The notes: generated by a model not told the origin, from the letters alone. 64,000 nt of DNA from SG8-32-3 sp964514055 (GCA_964514055.1 CAZEPB010000002.1:104904-168903); one strand, 5' to 3'. Positions 27,648-35,868 are shown, counted from the first letter of the stretch. Translations and numbers: made by a program.

Positions 27648-27911
27648 ATGAGTGGTCTTTGGCATATTAGCGCGCATTTAGAGCATGTTGGAGAAGCGAG
27701 AAGGATTAATTACAAAGTGGACAAGGTGTCAGAGTACGCGTATCCAACTTTGGGCACCGTTCTTTTCTGGTGTAAAACGGCTTGTGAAGAGCTGCTTTCA
27801 GACTTGGAGAAGAAACAGGCTGACGAAAAAGACGTAGAGTACGTTAAGAAAGAAATCGAGTTTCTTGAAGGGAAACAAGCTGAATGGGAAGCTAAACACG
27901 AGAAATGGTGA
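27648..27911 (+). CDS. Small helical protein, function unknown
   Basis: This 87-residue soluble protein has a charged coiled-coil C-terminal half (LLSDLEKKQADEKDVEYVKK, then EIEFLEGKQAEWEAKHEKW). The N terminus (MSGLWHISAHLEHVGEARR) is not recognised. It starts 14 nt after the nitroreductase stop, with AGTGAGGT upstream, so it is likely in the same operon. Confidence 0.6.
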   Translation: MSGLWHISAHLEHVGEARRINYKVDKVSEYAYPTLGTVLFWCKTACEELLSDLEKKQADEKDVEYVKKEIEFLEGKQAEWEAKHEKW

Positions 27912-27998
27912 TTCTGGGTAGAACGTGCTTTTGCAGGTAGGGCGCTTCTGCGCAAAAAAGTGGAAGGTTTAATTTTGGAAACATGTTTTGTTTAGCTT

Positions 27999-28625
27999 TT
28001 AAGCTGCTTCAGGGTAGGGGACGAAGTATAGTGGTATGAATAGTAAGTCCACGCGGTTCTTGAAGACGTCGTGCGGGAAATTGAACGGCGCTGGTGGACC
28101 ACCATCAAAATAGAAGTTCCTCATACCTGTATGTTTCAGCCAAACAACGAGGTTTGGATGCTTAACTGGGTCGCCGTTTGAGTCGAAGTAGACCAACTCG
28201 TGATAATGTATGTATCCCTTATCAGCCATCTTGTTAGCGATTTTTTCATTCCAAGGTGTTATAATCGCATCAACTTTGTACAGCAATACTCCAGCGTCTT
28301 CGCCTGAAGCCCAGAACGGTAATTCGCCTGAAGGATCTACGTTATAGTGCAATCCAACAAGGTGCCACTTGTTAATCTGTTTCCATGCGTGCCCTGGAAT
28401 GTCACTTACGCCAGGTTCGATTTCGGGACCAGCAAAGTACCAGTCTTTTCCATCGCCTAAATCTACTGCGATTCCGTACTCATAGCCAGAAGGCAGGTTA
28501 TCCCATGTTGAACTTCGATAACCACGGTTTCTCCATGAGCCGTAGTACGCTTGCACAGGTAGTGCTATGGCAAGCATTGAAAAAGCCATCACGCCAACCA
28601 AAGCTAAAACAAGTTTTCTCTTCAT
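27999..28625 (-). CDS. Secreted protein of unknown family
   Basis: This 208-residue protein has a clear signal peptide (KRKLVLALVGVMAFSMLAIA, cleavage after VQA) and no other TM helix, so it is probably exported freely. The mature part is rich in Trp, Tyr, Gly and Pro (YGSWRNRGYRSSTWDN, FYFDGGPPAPFNFPHDVF). Two histidine-containing stretches (YIHYHELVYF, VVWLKHTGM) could bind a metal, but this is speculation. The start is supported by GGAGGTGA upstream. No family is recognised. Confidence 0.65.
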   Translation of the reverse strand: MKRKLVLALVGVMAFSMLAIALPVQAYYGSWRNRGYRSSTWDNLPSGYEYGIAVDLGDGKDWYFAGPEIEPGVSDIPGHAWKQINKWHLVGLHYNVDPSGELPFWASGEDAGVLLYKVDAIITPWNEKIANKMADKGYIHYHELVYFDSNGDPVKHPNLVVWLKHTGMRNFYFDGGPPAPFNFPHDVFKNRVDLLFIPLYFVPYPEAA

Positions 28626-28790
28626 TTTCAGAAATTCACCTCCATCAAGTCTTTAAGGAAGCGAAAGGTGCACTCTCGTGGGTCTTAATAAGTGGTATAG
28701 CACAAACTTTGGAGGGGCATGTCTTTAGTTGAAGCTTGGAATGAAATGTTTTATTAGCGAAAAGAGGTGAAGCCTTATTGGTGATGCCGT

Positions 28791-29066
28791 ATGGTAATGG
28801 AGATAATGCTCGATATGGTCATTCGAGTTGGATTGATTGTTGCAACTGCTTTTCTGTTCAGCGTTATTTTTCTTGCGTATTTGCGGATGAAAAATCGGAA
28901 AATGCTGCTTATTTCCTTGGGATTCGCCACGTTTCTTGTTAACGCTCTCATTCATATTCCTGAGCTTATAAGTGAAGACTACAGTGTTATGTTTTCTGAG
29001 AACGTATTTCTTTTCATTCATCTTGTTGGTTTGCTTTTCATTGCGATTGGCATTCTGAAGGATTAG
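28791..29066 (+). CDS. Three-TM small membrane protein paired with an HTH gene
   Basis: This 91-residue protein has three hydrophobic spans (about residues 10-30, 40-58 and 68-88). The layout, followed 4-7 nt later by a winged-helix gene, resembles small membrane protein plus HTH pairs seen in several archaea (DUF7521-type), in which the membrane partner may modulate the regulator. That link is inference. The second ATG (28797) could also be used. Confidence 0.6.
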   Translation: MVMEIMLDMVIRVGLIVATAFLFSVIFLAYLRMKNRKMLLISLGFATFLVNALIHIPELISEDYSVMFSENVFLFIHLVGLLFIAIGILKD

Positions 29067-29073
29067 GGTCGTG

Positions 29074-29613
29074 ATGTTAAAGGAAGCGATTCTTGAGAAT
29101 AACCGTCGGCGAGATATTTTTGATTTTGTAAAGGCAAATCCTGGTTTGCATCTAAGAGCGCTTCAGAGACGTTTAGGGCTGCCTCTTACTTCCCTTGAAT
29201 ATCACTTGGACTATATGGTTCGGAAGAACGTTGTGTATCGAGAGAGGGATGGTCGTTTCACAAGATTTTATGCTATGCTGCTGGATGAAAAAGATAGGGA
29301 AGTGATCTCGGTTTTGAGGCAGAGGAGATTGCGCGAGATCGTCTTGATAATTTTGGGAAAGGACGGGGCGAAATTTCAGGAGTTACAGGAAATTTTGGGT
29401 CTTCCTTCTTCAACGCTTTTCCATTATCTCAAGCACCTGTTGGACAACGACATCATTACAAGAGACCATGTTGGTTCTGAAACGGTTTACAGCGTTAAAG
29501 AGATACGAGTGGCTAAAGCGTTGATAGCTTATAAGCCAAGTTTCCTAGACAAACTTGTTGACAAGGCGCTTTACGCTTTTATGGAAACCCAATTTCGGAA
29601 AGGGAAGAAATGA
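29074..29613 (+). CDS. Double winged-helix transcription regulator
   Basis: This 179-residue protein contains two HTH units. The first (residues 10-62) has NPGLHLRALQRRLGLPLTSL with EYHLDYMVRKNVVYRERDGR; the second (85-140) has DGAKFQELQEILGLPSSTLF with HYLKHLLDNDIITRDHVG. Such duplicated MarR/ArsR-like wHTH proteins are common archaeal regulators. It is tightly coupled to the upstream membrane protein gene. GTG at 29071 is an alternative start. Confidence 0.8.
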   Translation: MLKEAILENNRRRDIFDFVKANPGLHLRALQRRLGLPLTSLEYHLDYMVRKNVVYRERDGRFTRFYAMLLDEKDREVISVLRQRRLREIVLIILGKDGAKFQELQEILGLPSSTLFHYLKHLLDNDIITRDHVGSETVYSVKEIRVAKALIAYKPSFLDKLVDKALYAFMETQFRKGKK

Positions 29614-29672
29614 ACGAGTTCCGGAGTTAATAGGCAAGTTGTGGAGAAAAGATGAAAATTCAGCCTACAGGT

Positions 29673-29858
29673 TTAGTGATCGTCTCTTCTGGCTTTAACT
29701 TCGTTGCTTATTCGTCGTAAGTAAACGCCAAAGCCTTCGTATTCTCCTCTTCTGGCTTTAACTTCGTTGCTTATCCGTCTAAGGTTAACGTCAACGCCTT
29801 CATATCTGCCTTGATATGCTTTTGCGAGATCGCTTTCGCTCTTTAGTTTTACTTCCAT
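29673..29858 (-). CDS. 61-residue protein made of a duplicated 21-residue unit
   Basis: After an N-terminal part (MEVKLKSESDLAKAYQGRYE) the unit LRRISNEVKARR occurs twice, 21 residues apart (YEGVDVNLRRISNEVKAR and YEGFGVYLRRISNEVKAR). At DNA level the copies are 63 bp apart and almost identical, so the duplication is recent. A ribosome site GGGGAGAG lies 5 nt upstream of the ATG, supporting a real gene. The protein is basic and probably helical. Function is unknown. Confidence 0.5.
   Translation of the reverse strand: MEVKLKSESDLAKAYQGRYEGVDVNLRRISNEVKARRGEYEGFGVYLRRISNEVKARRDDH
29685..29775. repeat. 63-bp tandem direct repeat
   Basis: TCTTCTGGCTTTAACTTCGT begins at 29685 and at 29748, and the match extends through TGCTTAT. 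This is the DNA basis of the duplicated 21-residue unit in the small protein at 29673-29858. Confidence 0.8.
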
Positions 29859-29975
29859 AAGTGCTCTCCCCTTACCTAATAGTGATTTGGACGTATAAGC
29901 TTTGCTAGCACCATTAAGTCATAAAAAAAGAGGGGAAGGCTGGGTAGTTTTTTTAACAGGGCTGTTAGACTTCGA

Positions 29976-30257
29976 TTATTTACGCTTTGGAGCTTTTAGG
30001 TAGATATGGAGTTGCCCTTTTTTCGCCTTCAGCTTTATCGTTTTGCCTGTTTTTCCTATGGCGGATACGGCTAGTAGATTTCGTATTCCTGATTTTTTAA
30101 TGCCTAAAGCCAGTTCAGCAGCTTCTTTAGTAAGTTCGACCTCGAGATGGGTGATCTTCCAATTGGAGGGGTCGATTATAATTTCTTTTACCTCGCCTAC
30201 GGTCAAGTCTTCACTAACAATTTTCTTCCAGCGAACGTCCTTGTAATTGAGCGACAT
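29976..30257 (-). CDS. PRC-barrel domain protein
   Basis: This 93-residue protein is a stand-alone PRC-barrel: LTVGEVKEIIIDPSNWKITH followed by LEVELTKEAAELALG is the typical beta-barrel core. Small archaeal PRC-barrel proteins occur widely, and some group members take part in cell division (CdpB) or RNA processing; the role here is not evident. The C-terminal tail is basic. Confidence 0.8.
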   Translation of the reverse strand: MSLNYKDVRWKKIVSEDLTVGEVKEIIIDPSNWKITHLEVELTKEAAELALGIKKSGIRNLLAVSAIGKTGKTIKLKAKKGQLHIYLKAPKRK

Positions 30258-30350
30258 CTAAACCACAGCATTCCATTATTCGCTGAACAAATAAAAGAGT
30301 TATCATCAATGCAGAAACCAGCAAGAGCGGTTCTCCTTCAGAACTATTAA

Positions 30351-30398
30351 GTTTCTATATAAAGGGGGGCTATAGACTGTTCCAAGCGCTAGAGTACA
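30351..30398 (+). promoter_or_regulatory. TATA/G-tract/CTAGAG element, copy D
   Basis: Reads GTTTCTATATAAAGGGGGGC then TATAGACTGTTCCAAGCGCT and AGAGTACA. It aligns with copies A, B and C: TATA box, G-run, TTCC, then an (A)GCxCTAGAG block. It points into the 3' end of the YkgJ-type gene on the opposite strand, with no sense gene until 32 kb. A short or antisense transcript is the simplest reading. Confidence 0.5.
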
Positions 30399-30411
30399 AA
30401 CAACTTCGTTT

Positions 30412-30798
30412 TCACATTGCACAACGTCTCCTTTTTGCTTCAGCGTCTATGGTTTCCAGAAGTTTGAGCACTTTTTTGCCTCTTTTTTCCTTCTGCTTTT
30501 CAGTGACCGAACCTTGACTGGGACAAATCTGGTCCACTATTATTCCTTTGTCTTCGTCGTAGATAACTGGGTAAACGCGGCAACCTAAAGGTCTATGCGC
30601 ATGAACTTTGCAACGGCTTTTTTCTGCGTCGTAGAAAACGCAGTATCCACGTTGATTTCTAAGCGTAGCGTAACCTTCAGAGTCGAAGCGCACAAAAAAG
30701 TCTCTATCGTAGCCTTTTCTCTCTAAACGTTCAATGTCCTTTGCAGAAAGCAGCATTTCGGTTTCTCTGCAGCAAACCCCGCAACGCAAACAACGCAT
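30412..30798 (-). CDS. YkgJ-family cysteine-cluster protein
   Basis: This 128-residue protein opens with the metal-binding CLRCGVCCRE and continues with CVFYDAEKSRCKVHAHRPLGC followed by the late ICPSQ, giving the eight-cysteine pattern of the YkgJ/Fe-S-Zn cluster family (PF03692). The family is of unclear function, possibly an Fe or Zn binding oxidoreductase. It starts directly with the cysteine motif, as usual in the family. Confidence 0.88.
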   Translation of the reverse strand: MRCLRCGVCCRETEMLLSAKDIERLERKGYDRDFFVRFDSEGYATLRNQRGYCVFYDAEKSRCKVHAHRPLGCRVYPVIYDEDKGIIVDQICPSQGSVTEKQKEKRGKKVLKLLETIDAEAKRRRCAM

Positions 30799-30869
30799 AA
30801 ACGTATCTTGTTAAACGGCTATATTCAGCTTTTGTTTACCTCAAGCATTTCGTCTTCTGTGGACAATTT

Positions 30870-31541
30870 TTATTTGCTAACGGTGTAAACCAACCAAACA
30901 TATCCTTCGTCTAAAAACTCTGCTTTATCCAGTTTTAGAGTAATGGCTTTGCTGATGTTGCTGAAGATATTATATGATTTCTTGCCGACAATAATTGGGT
31001 GGAACAACAAACTAATTTCAGACGCCAAACCTTGGTTCAAAAGCAAATTGCCCAATATTCTTCCAGTGTCAGCCAACACTTTCTTCACCCCATATTCTGC
31101 GGAAAGAAGTTCAAGAGCCTTTTTTAAATCTACATGTTGCGTACCAACTACGTGATAGTCATAATTTCTCTCTTTGAGATACTCTATGTACTCTTTAGGA
31201 GTTTTTTCCGATATCAATACAATAGCATCTTTGCAGAATTCGAATCTTCTACAAGTGTGAAGTAAACCTTGTAATGCTCCTTCAGTGTCAGGTATAACCC
31301 AGTAAGGAACGCTCTCATCTCTTTTTGGCTTTTCAAAATCCTTCTTTTCTTCCGGCGGAACTTCCTCTCCATATAATTCGCTGCCTACTTTAATCGTATT
31401 CGAGCCAATCAAGTGAACGTCTGGCTTGTAATTTCCCGCAATCTGGTAATGAAGCTCCATATTCGGTTCAAAATCAGTAAGAGACCCATCAAGACTCACT
31501 GAGTTGTGAATAATAACTTTTGGTAACATTACCTTAGCCAT
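30870..31541 (-). CDS. RibD C-terminal/dihydrofolate reductase-like NADPH reductase
   Basis: This 223-residue enzyme resembles archaeal 5-amino-6-(5-phosphoribosylamino)uracil reductases: VIIHNSVSLDGSLTDF at the N terminus, VHLIGSNTIKVG, then the NADPH-binding KKVLADTGRILGNLLLNQGL and ISLLFHPIIVGKKS. A riboflavin-pathway role is likely but the RibD_C fold also includes other reductases. The ATG at 31541 begins the conserved part; a GTG at 31595 would add a non-conserved 18-residue leader. It is the last gene of a three-gene minus-strand operon (31979 to 30870). Confidence 0.82.
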   Translation of the reverse strand: MAKVMLPKVIIHNSVSLDGSLTDFEPNMELHYQIAGNYKPDVHLIGSNTIKVGSELYGEEVPPEEKKDFEKPKRDESVPYWVIPDTEGALQGLLHTCRRFEFCKDAIVLISEKTPKEYIEYLKERNYDYHVVGTQHVDLKKALELLSAEYGVKKVLADTGRILGNLLLNQGLASEISLLFHPIIVGKKSYNIFSNISKAITLKLDKAEFLDEGYVWLVYTVSK

Positions 31542-31595
31542 ATTTCGCTCATCCTTCCACATGCTTTTCTTAGGAAACAGGCGTGTTGTGACCAC

Positions 31596-31832
31596 TTAAC
31601 TTGCCTGCATCAGACTAAGATTTAACCGTTCTGCCCAAGCGATGTTCCTAAGCGGTACGCAGTCACCTTTGCGATTTCCGTAAGGAACGTACTCAACTAG
31701 ATTTCCTTTTCCGAAATCGCCTTTTCGAATTCCTGTCAACTGCACATTAACTATCACTGCACCGTCTTTAAGGTGTAGGTTCACGTTTTTTCCCAAAAAG
31801 GATTTGGCGCTGTTTAAGCTGAAACTTTCCAT
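31596..31832 (-). CDS. Small protein of unknown function in the RibD-like operon
   Basis: This 78-residue protein appears beta-rich (FLGKNVNLHLKDGAVIVNVQ, then LTGIRKGDFGKGNLVEYVP), resembling a small barrel such as an Sm- or SH3-like fold, but no family is recognised. It sits 3 nt after a 47-residue zinc protein gene and directly before the reductase gene, so the three genes are likely one operon. Confidence 0.6.
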   Translation of the reverse strand: MESFSLNSAKSFLGKNVNLHLKDGAVIVNVQLTGIRKGDFGKGNLVEYVPYGNRKGDCVPLRNIAWAERLNLSLMQAS

Positions 31833-31835
31833 GGT

Positions 31836-31979
31836 TTAATCGCCCCAACTGAAGTCTTTATCTGCTATGCGACTCCAGCACTTTTTGCATATGGGTAGTT
31901 TTTCACCTTTAACCTGAATGTAGAGTTTGATGTTTTCGCTTTTGCAGTTGTTTTTCCAAGGATTTTTGCAATGTTCCAT
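31836..31979 (-). CDS. 47-residue zinc-ribbon-like protein
   Basis: The frame starts at ATG 31979 and reads MEHCKNPWKNNCKSENIKLY, then IQVKGEKLPICKKCWSRIAD and KDFSWGD. Four cysteines in C-x7-C ... C-x2-C spacing suggest a zinc site. A short 3-nt gap to the next gene supports translation as the first gene of the operon with 31596-31832 and the RibD-like reductase. It is too short for most gene callers. Confidence 0.6.
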   Translation of the reverse strand: MEHCKNPWKNNCKSENIKLYIQVKGEKLPICKKCWSRIADKDFSWGD

Positions 31980-32122
31980 TGTGGTAACCTCAAACATGTT
32001 TTAGTCATTGTTGTGAGCGAGATTGCTTTTAAAATTCATGTTGAAACTACCATTGGACGCTGTGGAGAGGTGAATTAAAGTGAACGCTTTTATAGGCAAT
32101 TCTAGCTAAATCTTTTTGGTTG

Positions 32123-32557
32123 ATGACATTGGTTTTCTTTCAGATTATGCCTACGTCAAGCTTGGTCATTCAACTCGTAATTCTAGGCTTACTTTTAGGT
32201 GGATGGTGGCTGAAAACAGCGAAAAAGTTTCGTCAGCACGGAATAACAATGCTCGCAGCAGTTGTGCTTCACGCCATAATGGTATTCGCTTGGATGATAC
32301 CAGTCTTCAGCACCTTTTTCAGTTCTCCCGGTTCAATAAATCTCGCAGACATGTTTACGGTTATAATCTTGGTTCACGCGTTCACAGGGATTACGTCAAC
32401 GATCCTCGGCATTTGGATAGTTGCTTCTTGGCGTCTGCAAGCGAATATGAAAACCTGTTTTGCGAAAAAACGCGTCATGCTCGTTACGATAACACTGTGG
32501 CTAATAGCTCTGGTCATCGGCATCTATTTGTATCTGAGAATCATCCAGCCATTTTAA
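32123..32557 (+). CDS. Four-TM membrane protein (DUF420-like)
   Basis: This 144-residue protein has four hydrophobic spans (about residues 8-28, 40-62, 73-97 and 116-137). Conserved-looking HGITMLAAVVLHAIMVFAWM and VILVHAFTGITSTILGIWIV place histidines within helices, like DUF420 proteins linked to cytochrome oxidase assembly. The assignment is tentative. A TTG at 32120 precedes the ATG. Confidence 0.6.
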   Translation: MTLVFFQIMPTSSLVIQLVILGLLLGGWWLKTAKKFRQHGITMLAAVVLHAIMVFAWMIPVFSTFFSSPGSINLADMFTVIILVHAFTGITSTILGIWIVASWRLQANMKTCFAKKRVMLVTITLWLIALVIGIYLYLRIIQPF

Positions 32558-32601
32558 TGGGCAACAAGCGCATTTTTAATTTCTTGTTAAAAATGGGAAA
32601 T

Positions 32602-33147
32602 TTATACGTGGACTATTTCTGGAGTTATGGATTCCTTTGTCACCTTCAGCAACGCCACTGAAGGCTTGTTTATGAAAGAAGCCATGGGATCTGTAGGGCT
32701 TCCAGGATTTATGTAAAGGGTTGTTCCTTCCCATTTAATGTTGGCGTTGTGTGTGTGCCCGTAAACTAACACGTTGAAACCGTTCTGCTTGGCGATTTCC
32801 CGCATCTTTCCTCTTCCAAAAAGAGCCTTCGGATCATGCATGACACCTATTTTCCAACCGTAAAGTTTTAAGGAGTTAATCTTGGGCAAAGCACCGCTGA
32901 CTTCTGGTCCATCCATGTTGCCGTAAACGGCTAAAACAGGAGCTAGCTGCTCCAGCTCGTCGATTACCGCTAATTGCACCAAGTCGCCTGCGTGCACAAT
33001 GAAATCTACGTTTTCGAAGATTTTGAAAACCATCTTGGGAATGCGTCGTGCTCTTGCGGGTACGTGTGTGTCTGCTATCAAACCCACTGTTTTGGATGCT
33101 TTGATGTTTGCCATTTCATGTGTAATCATTGTTAGTTCGCTGGTCAT
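32602..33147 (-). CDS. MJ0936/YfcE-type metallophosphodiesterase
   Basis: This 181-residue enzyme has all metal-binding blocks of the calcineurin-like family: LIADTHV, VHAGDLV, VYGNMDG, and VYGHTHN with NPGSP. Homologues hydrolyse phosphodiester model substrates with Mn2+ or Ni2+; the natural substrate is unknown. The true start may be ATG at 33124 (MITHEM) or 33112, as the first residues are not conserved. Confidence 0.9.
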   Translation of the reverse strand: MTSELTMITHEMANIKASKTVGLIADTHVPARARRIPKMVFKIFENVDFIVHAGDLVQLAVIDELEQLAPVLAVYGNMDGPEVSGALPKINSLKLYGWKIGVMHDPKALFGRGKMREIAKQNGFNVLVYGHTHNANIKWEGTTLYINPGSPTDPMASFINKPSVALLKVTKESITPEIVHV

Positions 33148-33329
33148 TGTTCCCGCCTTTTTTCAAGAAGAGTGCATGTGCCTTAGAGTAATAGGTGTAA
33201 AAGATAATAAATATTCATGTTTGTCACGAGTTGTTTTGGCGTAGATTGCTATTTTTACGAATAATTCAACGCGGTGCACAGTGTCAACTTTAAATGTAAG
33301 GCTGCAATAGAGGTTACAGGGGATAAGTT

Positions 33330-33419
33330 TTGGCTGCAGACGCAAAACGCGTGAAAAAACCTAAACTTCCAAAGAAAAAGCTGCTGAAAAAGACCTTGAA
33401 AAAGAAGGGTCATCGGTAG
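33330..33419 (+). CDS. 29-residue highly basic peptide
   Basis: A TTG-started frame encodes MAADAKRVKKPKLPKKKLLK followed by KTLKKKGHR. An in-frame TAA lies just upstream, the ribosome site AGGGGA (33318-33323) is 6 nt before the TTG, and a TATA-like ACTTTAAATG (33287-33296) is correctly placed for a transcript start near 33316. These three signals together suggest a real gene. The composition is like a tiny ribosome-associated or nucleic-acid-binding peptide; no family is recognised. Confidence 0.5.
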   Translation: MAADAKRVKKPKLPKKKLLKKTLKKKGHR

Positions 33420-33481
33420 CGTAATTTTGGGGCAAAGTGCGGCGAAACGTATAACTACTTAGCTGCGTCTGAGGTGGCTGT

Positions 33482-34012
33482 TCATTTCTGTTTTGCCAAG
33501 TATTTCAGATGGAAAGGTTTGATTGCGATTCCAGGCTTCAAGTCTGCGTAGAAAGTTTGGCTTTCAATAATCAAGTCTGACAATTCTGAGTCCTGTGCTC
33601 TTATGAATTCAGCGTAATCTGTATAGTTTTCGTGAAGGGAAATGCAGATTGCGTCCCAGCCCATTCCTCTTCCGTCTTGAACGACGATGACGTTCGGTTG
33701 CTTGAGGTACCATTCTTTCAGTTTCTTCAAGGTTTCTTCTTTTTCTTGTTTTGTTTTTTGTTTAAGCTTGCTTTTTAGGAATGTGAAGGCGGCTAGTTCA
33801 AATCCGATTTTTCCGAATTTGGGTATGACGGTGTATCCTTCGATGTAGTTTTCTTCTAGTATGGCTCTTCTTCGGGTTACGGTTGGCTGAGAGACTCCTA
33901 GCGCTTTGGCTAATCGTCTGTCGCTTCTGTGAGAGTCTTTCATTAACTCAAACAAGAGTTTATAGTCGATGGGTTTCAGTTCTTTCATTTCCATATCATC
34001 CTGATTAATCAA
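33482..34012 (-). CDS. Lrp/AsnC-family transcription regulator
   Basis: This 176-residue protein has an N-terminal HTH (residues 12-60: LKPIDYKLLFELMKDSHRSD, then RRLAKALGVSQPTVTRRRA) and a C-terminal ligand-sensing alpha/beta domain, with GYTVIPKFGKIGFELAAFTF between them. Lrp proteins respond to amino acids. It is divergent from the M20 peptidase gene, which could be a target; this is inference. The start may be at M7 (MEMKEL). Confidence 0.88.
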   Translation of the reverse strand: MINQDDMEMKELKPIDYKLLFELMKDSHRSDRRLAKALGVSQPTVTRRRAILEENYIEGYTVIPKFGKIGFELAAFTFLKSKLKQKTKQEKEETLKKLKEWYLKQPNVIVVQDGRGMGWDAICISLHENYTDYAEFIRAQDSELSDLIIESQTFYADLKPGIAIKPFHLKYLAKQK

Positions 34013-34165
34013 ATAGCATTTTCAATCTTCATATATAAACCTCATTGTTGCTGCGGCACAATTAGTTCATTACTTTTAATAAACAGATTATTCAAATTTG
34101 ATAAGAATGCACAGGAAAATCTTAAGAGAATTACGTTCTTTAAATCGTACGAAGGGATTGAGGAA

Positions 34166-35524
34166 ATGGCTGTACAGTTGCTGAAAGAAGTTGAAGGTGA
34201 AGTCACACGTTTTCTAAGTGACCTAATTCGCATAGACACAACCAACCCACCTGGCAACGAGACGAAAGCAGCCAAATACTTGGCTGAAAACCTGAACAGA
34301 GAAGGCTTCAAGTGTGAGCTTTTTGAGTCTGCTCCTGAAAGAGGCAGTGTAATCACTCGGTTGAAAGGAACTGGTGAGAAGCCGAGTTTGCTTTTGCTTT
34401 CTCATTTGGATGTGGTTGCCGCTAACGCTGAGGAATGGAGTGTGGACCCTTTTGCTGGTGTGGTTAAGGATGGTTTTGTTTGGGGTCGTGGTGCTTTGGA
34501 CATGAAGGGCATGACTGCGGTTGAAGTTATGGTGTTGAAGCTTTTGAAGAGAAACAGCGTTAAGCTGAAGGGTGACGTTGTTTTGGCTGCGACTGCTGAT
34601 GAGGAGCAGGGTGGCTTGTTAGGTGCGGATTATCTTTTGCGTAATTATCCTGAGAAGATTTTCGCGCCTTACGTTTTGAATGAGGGTGGTGGGTTGGCGA
34701 TTCCGACGCAGAAAGGGAACGTGTTTACGGTGCAGACGGCTGAGAAGGGGATTTTGTGGTTTAAGGTGAAAGCGAAGGGTGTTCCTGGGCATGGGTCGAT
34801 GCCTAATTTGGCGGATAACGCCATAATGCGCATGAACAAGGTCATTGATAAGCTTGGGAATTATCGTTCGCGGGTTTCGGTTGTTCCGACGGTGAAGCGG
34901 TTTCTGGAGGAGATTGCGCGGGAAGACGTTGTGCTGCAAGAGCCGTTTTCGCGTTTGTTGGCGAATCCCGAGCTGAGCGACGAGATTTTGGATGAGTTGG
35001 CGAAAACTTCACCGCAGTTGGCGGAGGAAGTTCGACCTCGTTTAAGGATGACCATTGCACCTACGATTATTCGTGGCGGAGTGAAAGAAAATGTGATTCC
35101 TTCGGAGTGCGAGACCACGTTTGACTGCAGAATTCTTCCTGGGCAAGAGTCAGCGGAAGCCGTTGGGTTAATCAAGGGGTTGCTTGGTGAGGTTGATTCG
35201 GAGAAGCTTGTGTTTGAAGGCTTGCAGGTGCAGGAGCCTTCGGAGTCAACGGCGGAAACTCCGCTTTACGATGCGATTTCTGCTGTGCTCCGAGAGTTTG
35301 AGCCGAACTGTGGTGTGACGCCGATGCTTACGACTGGTGGGACTGATTCGCGTTTCTTCCGAAGAAAAGGCAGCGTGTGCTACGGTTTTCAACCCATGTA
35401 TCCAGAGGTGTTTTCGGGCAAGGTGGTCAAGCGGGAACACGGCATAGATGAGCGCATTAGTATAGAAAACCTTGTTTTCGGAACAAGCGTACTCTACGAA
35501 ACCGTCAAAAAATTCATGACTTAA
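34166..35524 (+). CDS. M20-family metallopeptidase (ArgE/DapE-like)
   Basis: This 452-residue protein has the M20 di-zinc residues in order: LLSHLDVVAA (His/Asp), GRGALDMKG (bridging Asp), TADEEQGG (catalytic and ligand Glu), and the late His in KREHGIDERISIENLV. The dimerisation domain lies in the middle (about 180-300). The substrate could be an acylated amino acid, succinyl-diaminopimelate or a dipeptide. Part of the gene (34380-34860) uses many T-ending codons, unlike nearby genes. Confidence 0.9.
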   Translation: MAVQLLKEVEGEVTRFLSDLIRIDTTNPPGNETKAAKYLAENLNREGFKCELFESAPERGSVITRLKGTGEKPSLLLLSHLDVVAANAEEWSVDPFAGVVKDGFVWGRGALDMKGMTAVEVMVLKLLKRNSVKLKGDVVLAATADEEQGGLLGADYLLRNYPEKIFAPYVLNEGGGLAIPTQKGNVFTVQTAEKGILWFKVKAKGVPGHGSMPNLADNAIMRMNKVIDKLGNYRSRVSVVPTVKRFLEEIAREDVVLQEPFSRLLANPELSDEILDELAKTSPQLAEEVRPRLRMTIAPTIIRGGVKENVIPSECETTFDCRILPGQESAEAVGLIKGLLGEVDSEKLVFEGLQVQEPSESTAETPLYDAISAVLREFEPNCGVTPMLTTGGTDSRFFRRKGSVCYGFQPMYPEVFSGKVVKREHGIDERISIENLVFGTSVLYETVKKFMT

Positions 35525-35535
35525 CAGATGTAAAG

Positions 35536-35584
35536 CGCTGAACTCTAGTGCTCGGAAAAGACTACCCCCTCCCTTATATAAAGG
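35536..35584 (-). promoter_or_regulatory. TATA/G-tract/GAGCACTAGAG element, copy C
   Basis: On the minus strand it reads CCTTTATATAAGGGAGGGGG, then TAGTCTTTTCCGAGCACTAG and AGTTCAGCGC. It is the cleanest of four copies. It points into the 3' end of the M20 peptidase gene on the opposite strand. The remainder of the spacer 35525-35868 holds a second TATAGGGGGTCTATCCG sequence (minus strand, near 35640-35660) and a weak ORF, but no convincing gene. Confidence 0.55.
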
Positions 35585-35868
35585 AACTGCAGGGCGCTGT
35601 TTTCTGCATGCTATTGCGCGGTTTTTCAGCTATTACGGATAGACCCCCTATAGGTTTCTGCATTGTATTTCTATTAGGCGGCAAATATGACGACTTGCCT
35701 ATGAATCGGGCGTAAAGAATAGCCCAGAAAACCGTTAAAGCTGCCTTTCTGCCATTCACCTCCACGAAAGCAGGTTGAAACCTCATCTGCTTCACCAAAA
35801 AAAGTCTGGACACAACGAAGTATTTGAACCCTAACGAAATTCACCAATTAATTTACCAATTCACAAAT

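Noticed and set aside
35574..35813. 79-codon ORF on the minus strand
   Set aside because: It runs through copy C of the dispersed element, has no recognisable domain and no good ribosome site; probably chance.
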